DNA of 64,000 bases from Micrasema longulum (lineage: Eukaryota > Arthropoda > Insecta > Trichoptera > Brachycentridae): contig JAGVSM010004270.1 of NCBI GenBank assembly GCA_022494885.1, positions 149,240-213,239 of the forward strand, in the 5' to 3' direction. Shown one piece after another: positions 50,591 through 61,110 of the stretch. Numbering within the stretch: the first letter of the stretch is position 1; the number at the start of each line of letters is the position of its first letter. A program made the position numbers and the translations under genes. The notes beneath the pieces were generated by a model that saw nothing but the letters and a program-made list of their open reading frames with translations, was not told the DNA's origin and ran no database searches.

Positions 50591-51237
50591 TAATGTAGAG
50601 TGCTTTTTATGCAATCGTATATGGTTTTAACGAACTTTTTAATTATGGTAGTTTGGCACAAATACAAAAAAACTAATAAGTCAAAACGTAAATCGCCTTC
50701 TGTTTGATGTGCGTACGCGGTTTCTAAACTATTCTTAATTCTATGAGTATTGCTTTATTGATGAATAGTTTAATATGCGAACTAGAATCATACAAAAACC
50801 CATAAAAACGTCCAGTTTTATCTGCGATCTTCGGGCGCACGGTATTCAAATACGATAACTACTTTTGAAAAATACAAAACGTTCCAATACAGAGAATTTC
50901 ATTCTGACATTCTGTTTTAAAAAAAATAACAAAATCGATTCAGTTTTGAGGTGCGGAAAATGGGACAATGAAACGTCGATTTTGTCTATTTTACTTAGGC
51001 ATAAAAGGTCCAAAATACAGTTGTCTTTTTCACATTGCATAGAGAAGGCATCTTTAAGACACGGACGGGAAAACAATGTTCAAATACCTATTTATCAAAA
51101 CTCCCTGTCACCGCATATCCTCACACAATTTATATTATCCGAAGCACAAAAAAAATGTTTACGTACGTATCTAATTTTAACTGAATACAATAATTTATTT
51201 ATTTATTGTGTATGCAGACAATTGGTAGAATTACATA
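50590..51237. other. Interval with a 144-codon unidentified frame
   Basis: The plus frame 50865-51299 is open for 144 codons, longer than expected in AT-rich DNA, with Lys/Ser-rich first half and Leu-Val-Glu-Leu-His-Lys-Phe-Gly late. I do not recognise a domain; its 3' end runs into the inverted repeat at 51.24 kb. It could be a remnant of a transposon protein or chance. Confidence 0.3.
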
Positions 51238-51425
51238 AATTTGGTAATGTATCCAAAATAAAACACGTTTATTGGAATTTAATTCTATTTTTTTTTTAAT
51301 ATACAAGAGGGTATATTGTGACGCGTTTCGTCTTGTTAGGGCATTTTCAAACTCTATAATATATTTTTACTATAAGAATTAAAATTCAATAAACATGTTT
51401 TATTTTGGATACATTACCAAATACA
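51238..51425. repeat. Inverted repeat around a Penelope-type end
   Basis: TTTGGTAATGTATCCAAAAT at 51240 and ATTTTGGATACATTACCAAA at about 51402 are exact reverse complements; the arms extend inwards over about 45 bp (AAAACACGTTTATTG against CAATAAACATGTTTT). The hammerhead-like motif (51318-51352) lies between them. Confidence 0.85.
51318..51352 (-). ncRNA. Hammerhead-like motif with ACGCGT palindrome
   Basis: The minus strand has TTGAAAA, T, stem GCC, loop CTAACAA, stem GAC, GAAA, CGCG within ACGCGT, TC, AC. The stem is damaged (one mismatch) and the flanks pair over only two bases, so this copy is likely dead, but the palindrome position and GAAA box are as at 39.22 kb. Confidence 0.4.
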
Positions 51426-51484
51426 ATAATTGATGTCAACCTTTCGATTGTGTTCATTTAATCAAATATGTATAATATATTTTA

Positions 51485-51660
51485 TATTTAAGTTTTATTT
51501 ATTTATTTTATTTTATTGGGTAAACATACAGTATGTATACAAATATTGACAATTTATTTATATATATATTAGTGTAGGACACTCATGCACACACCAAAAA
51601 AATTGTTTACACTTAAGAGACTAATTTAAATTAAGTTAAATATAGCAAATATACGTATGG
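51485..51660 (-). mobile_element. LINE 3' end, HNTR-unrelated, copy 1
   Basis: On the forward strand TTTATTTATTTATTTTATTTT (reversed tail), GGTAAACATACAGTATGTAT, CTCATGCACACACCAAAAAA, ATTGTTTACACTTAA. The segment at 56.26-56.44 kb has the same order and about the same length, so both are 3' ends of one LINE. Confidence 0.7.
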
Positions 51661-53060
51661 ACGCAAATCTAGCAACAGCAAAGCATTGCCGGATTCAGCT
51701 CGTATATTATACAAGTTACACATTATGTTCATGCAGCAATTATATGTTTCACCCTTAAAATGTTACCGATTCTCTTGTTATGTGTCCATTATTGATTCGT
51801 ATTAATAGATTATTTCTTCACTTTTGTCGTTGCATATACGTCATTCTGTTTGAAGATGAAAAAGTAATGATTATTAATGATTGCTACCCCCTCCCCTTTA
51901 TCCGACTATCCGCCATCTTGGCGTGGGTGCGCCAAACTAAATGTTCCATCCATCTATCATAATAATCGGAAATAGCGTTGTTTACTTTATAAACCTCGAT
52001 AAAAATTATATTGTATCTACACAAAAAGCATCGTTATGTTACTGTTTCTATCAGTTTTGATGTATTTTTGAAAGCGCGTTAAGCAATTAGTTTTATTGAT
52101 AACTGTTTCTTATCATTGATCGATAAAAACAATACTAACCCATCAAGCCGTTTCCTCGTAAGGGTAGGCAGAGAGTATAGTAAGGGCAAGGGACTATGAG
52201 ACAATTATTTTGTTTGTCTTCGTTATTTTTTTTCTCGTGTGTCAACAGAGATATATATTATTTAGTTTCTGTTTCAAAATTTTAATGCCAATAGCTCAGA
52301 TTTTTTTTCGATTCAATTCAATCGAATGGCGACATTTAGTGAACAGGCTAGCCGCCCAAATGAATGGCTGAATTTGCGGCGGCATAAAATATTATTTTCA
52401 AAATTCAAAACCTTTTTCTCGGCACGGTATTTCTCAGTAAGGAATACATTATAACCAAGACATATATTATAAATATTAATTTTTATTTTTGAATTTTCAA
52501 ATGGGGCAAACATAAACATATTCTTATGTTTGCTCTGATAATAACAATATACATATATTTGTTTAATAAGTTTTTTAACACATATTTCTTAACCTTCTGT
52601 TTAAATTAAAATGTTTTTTTGCTTCATTAATGTTTTTTTCCATATCATAATATTTTTTTACTGCCCTAAATAAAATTTAATTTCGCGCCTTTGTGTGGGA
52701 GTCTCATTTTTATGTCTAGATTTTATTTTTTACACAAATTTAGAATATATTTTTTACTTAAGTGTCCAATAAATAATTGTTTTTAAATTAAAATATCATC
52801 ATCATCATCATTCGCATTCCGTACTTAGTAGTGCATAGGGCAATTTGTTAATTAAAAAAAAAAAAAAAAATATGTATTAATTAATGTTGTTTTCTTTTAA
52901 TGAATAAAATATAAAATAAAGTGTACAAAATAGTGAAAATAAATAAATAAAATAAAAAAATGAATAAAATAAAAAAAAGAATCTGTTACTTGAATATAAG
53001 GTGGCCAGTCTTACGCTTCCGGTGTCAGTCCACTAACAATTATATACTGTAGTTTAAAAT
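51660..53060. other. Mostly low-copy interval
   Basis: Includes CGCCATCTTGGCG at about 51911, a LINE-type 3' tip reversed at 52152-52176 (TTTCCTCGTAAGGGTAGGCA), an (ATC)n run at 52796 and long A-runs near 52855. The minus frame 52313-52519 is unrecognised. Confidence 0.3.
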
Positions 53061-53061
53061 C

Positions 53062-53205
53062 TCTGGTTGTGGTCCCATAGCTAGTATTGTGTACTCATGG
53101 ATTCAAGGTTTAAACCTCACTCTACCCCAACTTGATTCTCATTTTCTAATAGTGAGTGATTTATAACTCATTGAAAATGGCCCCAAAATAGAAATATTTG
53201 GGTTA
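53062..53205 (+). mobile_element. SINE-3, worn
   Basis: CTCTGGTTGTGGTCCCATAG (A-box region), GTACTCATGGATTCAAGG, TTAAACCTCACTCTACCCCA, CTTGATTCTCATTTTC, GAGTGATTTATAACTCATTG and AAAATAGAAATATTTGGGT, in the same order as at 27.67-27.81 kb. The B box is decayed. Confidence 0.75.
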
Positions 53206-53730
53206 AACCAGGACCTCAAGAATGGTGGGCAAGGACAGGCGCACCAACCACGCGATTATCTTTGTCAGGATGTTTGCCACCCAGATTTTGGTCCCTTTGT
53301 AACTGTATTCTTCATCCGCCCGGACACAGAGAAATATTTTCATAATATGAATGAAATAACGAATAAATGTTAAGTAAAAGGGTTTAAACATTAAACAGTG
53401 GTAGACGAGAAGGTCGTTAAATTTTCTCTCTGGGTATTATTTTCACATGTCTTTTTGCATTTCTATCTAATGAGACAAGTGAAGTTTGCCACCCTTCGCG
53501 TCCCTGCCGCCATCTTGTCGTAATTCAGTTATGGCGATATATCCCAGCCCGTTCCCCCAAATTTCTAGTCCAATGGCCGCGGACATAAACCGTTGCCGAT
53601 CGAGATGATGATACGATTTAATAATGTCCTCGTTATAACATGTCTAACACGCTAAATGGCTTCCACCCCCTTTAAAAACAACCCTACAAAAACAAGACGT
53701 GGTACAAAAATAAATAATTATCTATGTTTT
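53205..53730. other. Interval with a CCGCCATCTTG site
   Basis: GC-richer between 53480 and 53620 (CCTGCCGCCATCTTGTCG at about 53502, GTCCAATGGCCGCGG). Near 53215-53260 there is a further tRNA-like scrap on the minus strand. No frame. Confidence 0.3.
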
Positions 53731-53734
53731 TTGG

Positions 53735-53885
53735 CACAACTGTGAAGTGCCCTATGCACCACTTGGTGCCGAAAAGGAATAATGGTGATGATGAATATAA
53801 AAAAGTAATATCAATCGTGTCAGGAATAAAACTTGATAGCCAGATGATAGCCAGACGCGCTGACCATTAAACCACAAGGCCGGAA
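53735..53885. mobile_element. Two SINE-G pieces, opposite orientation
   Basis: A plus 3' end (GAAGTGCCCTATGCACCACT, GGAATAATGGTGATGATG) at 53742-53795 and a minus head (GGCCTTGTGGTTTAATGGTC, GCGCGTCTGGCTATCATCTG) at about 53815-53885. The B box is decayed (TTTTATTCC). Confidence 0.65.
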
Positions 53886-53964
53886 AAAAATTATAAAAAT
53901 GTGTTTATGAACTAAAATATTTATCTTTTAATATATTATGATGAATCAAGAAATGTAAGAATTG

Positions 53965-54021
53965 CTTAAATTCAGATGTTAAAACAGACAGAGTGTTTTA
54001 CAATGTGTAAAGTCGCCACTT
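53965..54021 (+). repeat. Rep-A, left part of a split copy
   Basis: AGATGTTAAAACAGACAGAG, TTTTACAATGTGTAAAGTCG, CCACT. Broken at the dyad by the T-rich insertion that follows. Confidence 0.65.
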
Positions 54022-54540
54022 TTTTTGTATTTTTTTAAAAGTATTATTTTTATTTATTTATTATAGAAGTACACATAAATAAAAATTAAGATACATAGAA
54101 AAAAGTACACATAATAAATACAAATTTACTTAGAAAAATATAAATCCTTCTTAAAAGTACTTATCTTCACATAAACAATTACAGTCAAAATAAGGAGCGG
54201 TCGTTAGATTGTATACGCTCAATAAAAAAATATTAGGAAAAACTAACATATTAAAAATAAAATTATACATATATAAATCAAATTTGAACACAATTATATT
54301 TAGAACATTAATATAAAAACTGTTGATTAAGAAGCCAATTTCTAATTTTTTCCTCTTACATATATTATTCAATCTCAGGTCAGTAGGAATTCAATTGAAA
54401 ATGTAAGGTACAATATAATTTTATGTTCTACTGCCATATTAATGACTAATTTTAGGGATCATTAAACCATCATAGTAAGTAAAACTAGAGTTGTGATTGA
54501 ATTATATTTATTCTGCTCTAAAACTAAATATTAAGATTAA
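54022..54540 (-). mobile_element. AT-rich insertion in Rep-A, LINE-like
   Basis: Starts with a T-rich run and TTTTTATTTATTTATTATAG (reversed tail) on the forward strand. It has no recognisable protein motif. Rep-A resumes near 54545. Confidence 0.45.
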
Positions 54541-54544
54541 TTAA

Positions 54545-55145
54545 GACTTCCATATTTTCTTTTCAAACATGTTCTTCATTCATAATCTGCATAACTTCAC
54601 GTACATTTTTTATTTGTTTTAAGTGACCACTTTACACGTTGTTTAACTTTCACCATCCTGTCTATATTTAAACCAGCTAATGACAAGCAATACCTGTAGG
54701 TAGATGCCTAAACTTATATTAAACCTTCTCTAACATGTTCTTCATCTCTGTTGTAATATGCTTAATATTAACAGCTCCCTAGGGGGTCGAATCTAGTCCT
54801 TATCTACAAAAAATGGAACAAATTAAAAATATTGTTAATAGATCCACCTGCTTTAAAAAGAAGTATAAAAGTCGAGAAATATTTTCAGGCGTTGCATAGT
54901 ATGTAGGTGAAATAATTCAATGAGATGAATATCACCCGTATCAATAAAGGTTTTAGTTCTTTAACATCACAAATATCAACGAACGGAAGAATTTGAGGAA
55001 TGTAGATGTTAAATTATAGGTGGAATAGTGAAGGTTACAAAGTGGACACATAAACCATCCAATGACAGGTCGTAAGTCCTATAGATGCCTAGACTTTTAT
55101 ATTCCCTTCTCTAACATATTCTTAATATCTGTTGAAATGTGTGAA
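54545..55145 (+). repeat. Rep-A cluster
   Basis: A short minus piece (TAAGTGACCACTTTACACGT, CTTTCACCATCCTGTCTATA; 54613-54665) adjoins a long plus run: CTGTTGTAATATGCTTAATA, AACAGCTCCCTAGGGGGTCG, CAGGCGTTGCATAGTATGTA, AAAGGTTTTAGTTCTTTAAC, CTATAGATGCCTAGACTTTT. The plus run covers more than one unit, so it is again tandem. Confidence 0.8.
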
Positions 55146-55344
55146 GTCAAATCATTTTTTGAAACGAAAATGTGAGTGATAATAATTGATTAAAATTTCT
55201 GGTTTCGCGAAGAGTCATACACGTTTGGCGAACTAAACACAGGCTTTTGAGAAAATTTCTGTGAGCGAAATTGAACCAAAACCCTGGACGAGTGTTTCCG
55301 ACTCGATGGTTGCTCCCAGGTAAAAATCCTGAGTAAGGAAAAAA

Positions 55345-55640
55345 TGGATCATGAAGATCATTCTCAAAAAACTCTTGAGGTATCCAACGGAAGATCTATT
55401 CGCTGAGTTAAAGATATTGGATGTAAGACAATTGTTTGTGAGGTGCCTACTACTTCAATTTTATGACAAATTAAGTGAGGTCAAAAGAACCCAACAAAAT
55501 ATAAACACTCGTTCAGCAAACACAAATTACTGGATTATCCCATTTGTATTAACCGCCTTTGGTAAAAAGCAATAAAATGTAATTGCTCCAAAAATATTTT
55601 ATGATTTATTGCCAAATATAAGAGACTCAAAATGTAAAAA
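55345..55640 (+). pseudogene. LINE C-terminal fragment
   Basis: The frame reads Ile-Leu-Lys-Lys-Leu-Leu-Arg-Tyr-Pro-Thr-Glu-Asp-Leu-Phe-Ala-Glu, Leu-Asp-Val-Arg-Gln-Leu-Phe-Val-Arg and, after a shift, Ile-Ala-Pro-Lys-Ile-Phe-Tyr-Asp-Leu-Leu-Pro-Asn. This fits the RYPT(x)nLxVRQ(x)n...APKxYNxLP order of LINE C-termini. A-rich run at 55640. Confidence 0.65.
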
Positions 55641-55669
55641 AAAAAATAAAAAAATACTGCACACATAAA

Positions 55670-55965
55670 TAGTGTATAAAAATTGGAAAATTGTTTTCAA
55701 GCGTTGCCTAGTAGGTGATTTGGTTTAGCCGGATGAATCTCACCCAAATGATAAAGGTTTCAGCTCTTTTACTTCATAAAAGTCAACAAATGGAAGAGTT
55801 GAGGAAATGTGGATGTTGAAACACAGGCAGAATGGTGAATTTGACAGTGTGTGATGTGGCCACTTAAACCAGCCAATGATAGGTCATAAGCCCTGTAAAC
55901 GCCTAGACTTCAATATTCCCTTCTCAAAAATGTTTTCTCCTCTCTGTTACAATAAATTTAAACAT
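55670..55965 (+). repeat. Rep-A copy
   Basis: AAGCGTTGCCTAGTAGGTGA, AAAGGTTTCAGCTCTTTTAC, GACAGTGTGTGATGTGGCCA, CCTGTAAACGCCTAGACTTC, CCTCTCTGTTACAATAAATT. It has the GATTTGGTTTAGCCGGATGA variant seen at 14.8 kb, so there are at least two subfamilies. Confidence 0.85.
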
Positions 55966-56261
55966 TATTTTTTAGCTTGTTTGTTTGTTTTATTCTCGAA
56001 TATTATTTTTAGTAAGCACGATATTGTTAATCACTTGAATCACAAATCGATCTACTCTATATTTAATTCACATTAAATTAAGACGTTTTATTATTTTAAT
56101 TTTCTTTTAGATGCTCTAAAATGATCTTTTAGATGCTCTAGATGCTCTACTTATTGAATATTTGCTGTAAATTTGTTTTTCCACGCACGTTTTTTTAAAA
56201 CCAATCTTTAAAAAAAACCAGTAATAAAATATAATCATGGTTTTAATAATTTTACCACTGC

Positions 56262-56440
56262 ATAATTATTTATTTATTTAATATATTTTATTAGGTAAAC
56301 AAACAGTATGTACACATATATTGCCAATTTCTTTGTATATTAGAGTAAGAAACTCATGCACACACCAAAAAAATTGTTTACACTTAATACAATAATTTAA
56401 ATTATGTTCAATATAATAAATGTAAAAGAAACGAAATGAA
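56262..56440 (-). mobile_element. LINE 3' end, copy 2 of the 51.5-kb family
   Basis: ATTTATTTATTTAATATATT, AAACAAACAGTATGTACAC, CTCATGCACACACCAAAAAA, ATTGTTTACACTTAATAC. It matches 51.49-51.66 kb in order and length. Confidence 0.7.
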
Positions 56441-56559
56441 AAAATATTTATATTATAATAATGTTAAATGTCTGCTTCTCTCAAAATTTCAATAATTTTT
56501 TACCTAAATTTACATACATTGTCACAAAAAATATCAGCCTCGGTAAATATATTGTTATA

Positions 56560-57192
56560 TTGGTCGCATATTAATTTTAAACTTCATATTCCTGCTGCTT
56601 TATTTAATTATAATCAATTGTTGTCTTCAGCAAATCTTTTAAGACTTTCTGATAGAAGAATCCTAACTGACCTAATATTACTTTTTAAGGTGATCAATTC
56701 ATTAATTGACTGTCCAGATTTGCTGGAGTTGGTGTGTTTCCGTGTACCTGGTCGACATACCCGCCACAGATCTCCTTTTTGTTCTGCAAGTTCTAGAACC
56801 AACTATCACATGCACTCGCCTATCCCTAGGCTCCATAGATATGGCAATCAGTATGAGGACAAGGCTGATATATTTGGTTCTGGACTTGATAGTTATAAAA
56901 CGAGTCTGATTTCTTTTTTTCTCTCGCAATATTATTCTTAAACTTTTCTTTTTATTTAAAAATGTTTTTTCCTTTTTTGTTTTTTCATATTTATGTATTT
57001 ATTTCGTTATTATTTTTGGTTGCTTTTATGTATTTACCTGCTTGTTACTATTGTTATAGTTATGCAATTTTTATAATTTTTTGTTATGTTTTTATGTATG
57101 TATTTTTTTTTTTTTTTTCATATTTATGTTCAATATATGTTAAAGGCAATTTATGCCGTTTATGTAAAATAAATAAATAAATAAATAAATAT
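56560..57192 (+). pseudogene. LINE C-terminal fragment with (AAAT)n tail
   Basis: The frame has Leu-Leu-Arg-Leu-Ser-Asp-Arg-Arg-Ile-Leu-Thr-Asp-Leu-Ile-Leu-Leu-Phe-Lys, Asp-Cys-Pro-Asp-Leu-Leu, Phe-Arg-Val-Pro-Gly-Arg-His-Thr-Arg and Ser-Pro-Ile-Pro-Arg. The stop is at about 56940. The 3' UTR ends GGCAATTTATGCCGTTTATG plus an (AAAT)5-like tail at about 57169-57192. It is 5'-truncated after RT. The frame is open from 56468, so it is not very old. Confidence 0.8.
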
Positions 57193-57309
57193 TCTAGGTA
57201 ATGTAGATTGTTTAAAATAGTTTGTTGACTCGTTTTCAGTGTATAATATGTTCCTGTTATAAATTTATTCTTAATTTGCATAGCAAGCATCGGAGGTTTT
57301 TGCTTCAAG

Positions 57310-57365
57310 TTAACTAATGCAGTGCCCTATGCATCACTGAATACGGAAGTATGAGGATGATTTTT
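57310..57365 (+). mobile_element. SINE-G 3' tip
   Basis: AATGCAGTGCCCTATGCATC, GGAAGTATGAGGATGATTT: the terminal block and ATG-type tail only. Confidence 0.55.
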
Positions 57366-58012
57366 GTGGTGAGTTTGGTATCCACAAAAATAATCATTAT
57401 TTAAAAATGAAATAATGAAATGAGCACACTTCCACCATTAAATCTCTTTTCATCCCTTTCGCAGAATGCATATCTACCAGAATAAAACTTGTGCACAATG
57501 GGGGTGGGATTTATGGTATTTGGAGGGTGATTATAAAAGTCAAGCATCATAGTCACTTTAGCGATAGGGGTGGTAGATAGTTCTGAATAAAACTGCACAC
57601 ACGCGTTATGAATAGAATATGACTTGCACATGTTGAATTAGTGATTTAATAAACAATTTTGACGAAAAATTGTTTTGATTTTCATTATGTAATATGAAGG
57701 TATTAATAGGTCACAAAAAGAGGTGCAAGTAAAGGCTGTAGTATTATAAAAATAATACGCAAATCATTTGATTTTGCCATTTTAACCCTCCGAAATCTGA
57801 ATGAAATATTGCAGTAATAAAAAATATTTGATGAATGTGAGAATTATTAAAAAATGTTGTTTTTTTTGTCGTTTTAGTTTAGAAATTATTGCGATGTATA
57901 TTATGAACATAAGTTTCAAATATATTTTTGAAACTTTAAACCTATCGTCAGCCAGCATTTTCGTCTTCTCCCACGTCAATCCAGCGCCCTTTGATTCCGC
58001 CGAATAAAGTCT
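57365..58012. other. Interval, nothing recognised
   Basis: The 76-codon minus frame (57401-57631) and others show no motif. No repeat partner. Confidence 0.3.
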
Positions 58013-58650
58013 AAAGATCTTTATTGACGGCCTTCCAGGACGGCGTGATCCCGCAGGTTTAAAGAAGAGGCAACTAGGGTTATGTTCTCCCGAGGCATGC
58101 GCAGCACGTGTCCAAGCCAGGTCCACTGCCGCATCCTCAAGACGCTCATTATAGGAGGCTGCTGCGTCCGTTCTCGGACTTCAATGTTAGTTATAAAATC
58201 GAACCGCTTTATACCTAATACTGTTCTCAGGCACTTACTTTCAAAACTCAGAAGTTTAGTGTTTTGAGCTTTGGTAAGGTGCCAAGATTCGCACCCATAT
58301 AGGAGTACTGGTATTATGCAACAGTTGAACAATCTGCATTTTGTTTTGAACGAGTATAGACAAGAGTTTCAGACAACACGCATCATGTCAAAAGCTTTGT
58401 TCTCAGTTACGTGAACTCCCAAGTATTTAAAGCTGTCAACTTTCTCGATCGTCTGTCAATTATTATACAGAGGCTGATCAGGGTCAGGACATGATTTGTC
58501 GCACATAATGCGAGTCTTTTTTTATTAATATTAAGACCCAGACGAGTCGAGTTTTCCTGAAGTTTGTCAAAAATTTCCTGCAAATCGCCAACAGACTTAT
58601 CAAAAAAACAGCATCGTCTGCATATTACACGGATTTATTTATAAGTTTGT
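58013..58650 (-). pseudogene. LINE, RT motif C to C-terminal tail, third clade
   Basis: Minus-strand words: Cys-Ala-Asp-Asp-Ala-Val near 58612-58630 (motif C, shifted frame), Phe-Asp-Lys-Leu-Gln-Glu-Asn-Ser-Thr-Arg-Leu-Gly-Leu-Asn-Ile, Gly-Val-His-Val-Thr-Glu, then an open frame (58021-58332) with Val-Leu-Leu-Tyr-Gly-Cys-Glu-Ser-Trp and Trp-Thr-Trp-Leu-Gly-His-Val-Leu-Arg-Met. YGCESW plus W(x)WxGHVLRM marks the endonuclease-RT LINE group common in many animals (RTE/CR1-like). Several frameshifts between 58.34 and 58.62 kb. Confidence 0.85.
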
Positions 58651-58760
58651 ATAAACGACTAATGTTTTGCGTTGTACGTCGACCGGTTTCGGAGTTACTC
58701 TCTCACCATCAGAACTTGAACTGATTTACACACACTTATAAATAAATAAGTATAAAATGT
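58651..58760 (-). ncRNA. Penelope-type end with hammerhead-like motif
   Basis: The motif is at about 58676-58714 on the minus strand: CTGATGG, T, stem GAGA (worn), loop around GAGTAA, stem CTCC, GAAA, palindrome ACCGGT, C, then GACGTAC. The last core base is G rather than A, and helix I keeps only three pairs. The outer sequence (ATAAGTTTGTATAAACGACT) resembles that at 36.60-36.63 kb, so this is the same family as the 36.65-kb copy. Confidence 0.45.
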
Positions 58761-58879
58761 CATACCACAAAGCAAAAAATGTTTTTCATATTAAATAAAT
58801 TAAACATATTACGTCACAGGCCAGTTAGTTTTTGACATTAATTTATCCAAATAATAACGGAAGGATTGAGATGCTCTAA

Positions 58880-59345
58880 CGAAGTTGAACTGTCAAAATG
58901 TGAAAGCCTTTTTACGAGGAATTACGGTTTGCAATCTAGCGGACAAATACAGTCGCCATAGAGAAGATTGCCAGCAATTAGAAAACAAAACCCTGACATT
59001 TTTTCTTTTATTAGGCGATAGAGTTCTAGTTTCAACTCTAATGAATAGGAGCGAAGTATGGAATTGGAAAATAATGATGAAAGGAGGTTAAACACTGTCG
59101 AAATGCGATTCCTCAGGTGAATGTGAGGTAAAATGATGTATGATAGGTGCACAAATGTCGAGATCCGTGAACTATGTAAGGCTGAGACATGAAACATGCA
59201 TTATCGACAGTATAAAGAAAGGGGCGCTGCGTTGGTTTGGACATGTAGAGCGAATGGACAGCGAAAGAACGGTTAAAAAATCTACGATACGAATGTTGAT
59301 GGATGCAGAATACGAGGAAAACTGAGAAGGACATGGCACGATCAA
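58880..59345 (+). pseudogene. LINE C-terminal tail, (GTA)n-type subfamily
   Basis: Words in order: Leu-Met-Asn-Arg-Ser-Glu-Val-Trp (normally LxYGSExW), Val-Glu-Met-Arg-Phe-Leu-Arg (shifted), Lys-Lys-Gly-Ala-Leu-Arg-Trp-Phe-Gly-His-Val-Glu-Arg-Met and, after a shift, Arg-Arg-Thr-Trp-His-Asp-Gln. It overlaps in content with the end of the RT fragment at 1.06-1.62 kb, so the two pieces together cover most of the second half of this LINE protein. 3' truncated. Confidence 0.85.
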
Positions 59346-59519
59346 GAGAAGATGTATTTAAAAGTTGGTAGTGATGTCTTATTTGTTTTGCTCTACCTAT
59401 AAATTGTCTGCCTTAAAACATCTTGTAACTAGTTTTGCAGACTACACATAATCCAGAAAAATGTATTTCTACAAATATGTAGCGTATTTATTTGTTTAAT
59501 TGTATTTTTTTATTATTAT

Positions 59520-59875
59520 CATATCATACACACACTACATTAATTATACATTAATACTAAGTTGGGTTATTTTCCCCACTCTACGGCAGTCAAAATATAA
59601 ACAGTAATCATACACTATATTGTTATTACTAATATTGTTTTTAATTTATTTTTCTATTTCATACACAATACATTAATTATACATTAATACTAAGTTGGGT
59701 TATTTTCCCCACTCTACGGCAGTCAAAATATAAACAGTAATCATACACTATATTGTTATTACTAATATTGTTTTTAATTTATTTTTCTATTTCATACACA
59801 ATACATTAATTATACATTAATACTAAGTTGGGTTATTTTCCCCACTCTAAGGCAGTTAAAATATAAACAGTAATC
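59520..59875. repeat. Tandem repeat, 133-bp period, about 2.7 copies
   Basis: GTTGGGTTATTTTCCCCACT starts at 59561, 59694 and 59827, exactly 133 bp apart. The first two units are nearly identical and the third has a few changes. Each unit contains ACATTAATTATACATTAATA and TATTGTTATTACTAATATTG. Non-coding. Confidence 0.95.
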
Positions 59876-60764
59876 AAAAACAGTAAGCAAAACATAGAAA
59901 AAATAAATTAAAAACAATATTTTTAGAAGAAGGTTGTACTAAACATATTGTAAAAACATACTAAAATGCATAGCAAAAAAACTAAGTAAAAGACGTAGTA
60001 AAAAAACACGGTAAAATAAGAGTAAAATCAGAAAGAAAGTTTAAATGAAAAAAGAAAATTATGCTGTACATAAAATTTATTCATCAAACTCGACCAACTC
60101 GTTCCGGAGATACAACTGAACTGAGCGCGCGCCGTGCCCATACAAGCCCAAATTCAGACCTTCACGCGCAGCGCTGTAATGTTACCTCGCAATCCTTCCT
60201 CCGCTCGCGACAAACCGTTCCCGGTAGTCGACTAAACGGGCTATCCAGTCATAGTTAGATATTCTATAATTCTAATAGTTTTTGGACTCGAGGCTTTCCA
60301 AAGTACACAAATATTATATTTACTCGTATTATATACAATAAATAATAGTTTTATTTAAATTAAAATTATTTTTGACAGACTTCCATATGAACATGCAGCT
60401 TCGCAGCTAAAGCGCTTTATCATGCATCCTGTTTGCAATTTGTCAAGTAAAGGAGGCGGGTAATTATACTTGATATACGAGTGAAAAGCTCCATGCACGA
60501 TGTATAATTGTTCATCCTATAATCCTGTAAGCTCTATACGTGTCTCGGTGCGTAATTTATTCGCGTAATCAAGGGTGAGACATCACTCAAAGGATGTGCT
60601 ACAACTGCACGATAAGGGTTGATCACTTTACCTCTATGGGGAGGCGATCAAAAGGGTTTGTTTTTAAAGAAACTAGAATATTTTATACAGGTACTTATTA
60701 ACACTATATATTCTAACAATATTTTGAATTTAAACATTACAAAAGAGACGGGAGAAATTTCAAA
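59876..60764. other. Interval with a GC-rich island
   Basis: At 60085-60250 GC content jumps (AACTGAGCGCGCGCCGTGCC). The 65-codon frame here (60061-60258) has no known motif. Nothing else recognised. Confidence 0.3.
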
Positions 60765-60960
60765 GAAGGGATGTCTAGGCATTTACAGGACTTATGATCA
60801 GTAATTGGTTGGTTAATGTGCCCACCTCTTAGGTTTCATTAACCATTCTGCCCATGTAAATATATTTTGTAATGTGTTTTTTTTATACTTGATAGCTCCT
60901 TAGAGATATAAATCAAGTCTTGTGTACAAAAATTTTGACAAACTAAAAATAAAGTTAATA
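60765..60960. repeat. Rep-A fragments, worn inverted pair
   Basis: Minus: GATGTCTAGGCATTTACAGG, ACTTATGATCAGTAATTGGT (60768-60860). Plus: TGATAGCTCCTTAGAGATAT, AATCAAGTCTTGTGTACAAA (60890-60955). Confidence 0.65.
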
Positions 60961-61044
60961 TTTTAAATTTCTCGAAGAGTTTAAATTTAAGTTAAACCAG
61001 TGGGAAGTTGGTTTTTACGTTAGTTAAAAAATATTGTTGTAAGC

Positions 61045-61110
61045 TTTGGCAGGCACCGTGGCGCAGTTGGTTAGACGACTTATTGTGAAACTGGCGTCGC
61101 GAGTTTTCGC
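61045..61110 (+). mobile_element. tRNA-like SINE head, worn
   Basis: GGCACCGTGGCGCAGTTGGT (A box of good form), ACTTATTGTGAAACTGGCGT, GCGAGTTTTCG (decayed B box). Confidence 0.45.
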
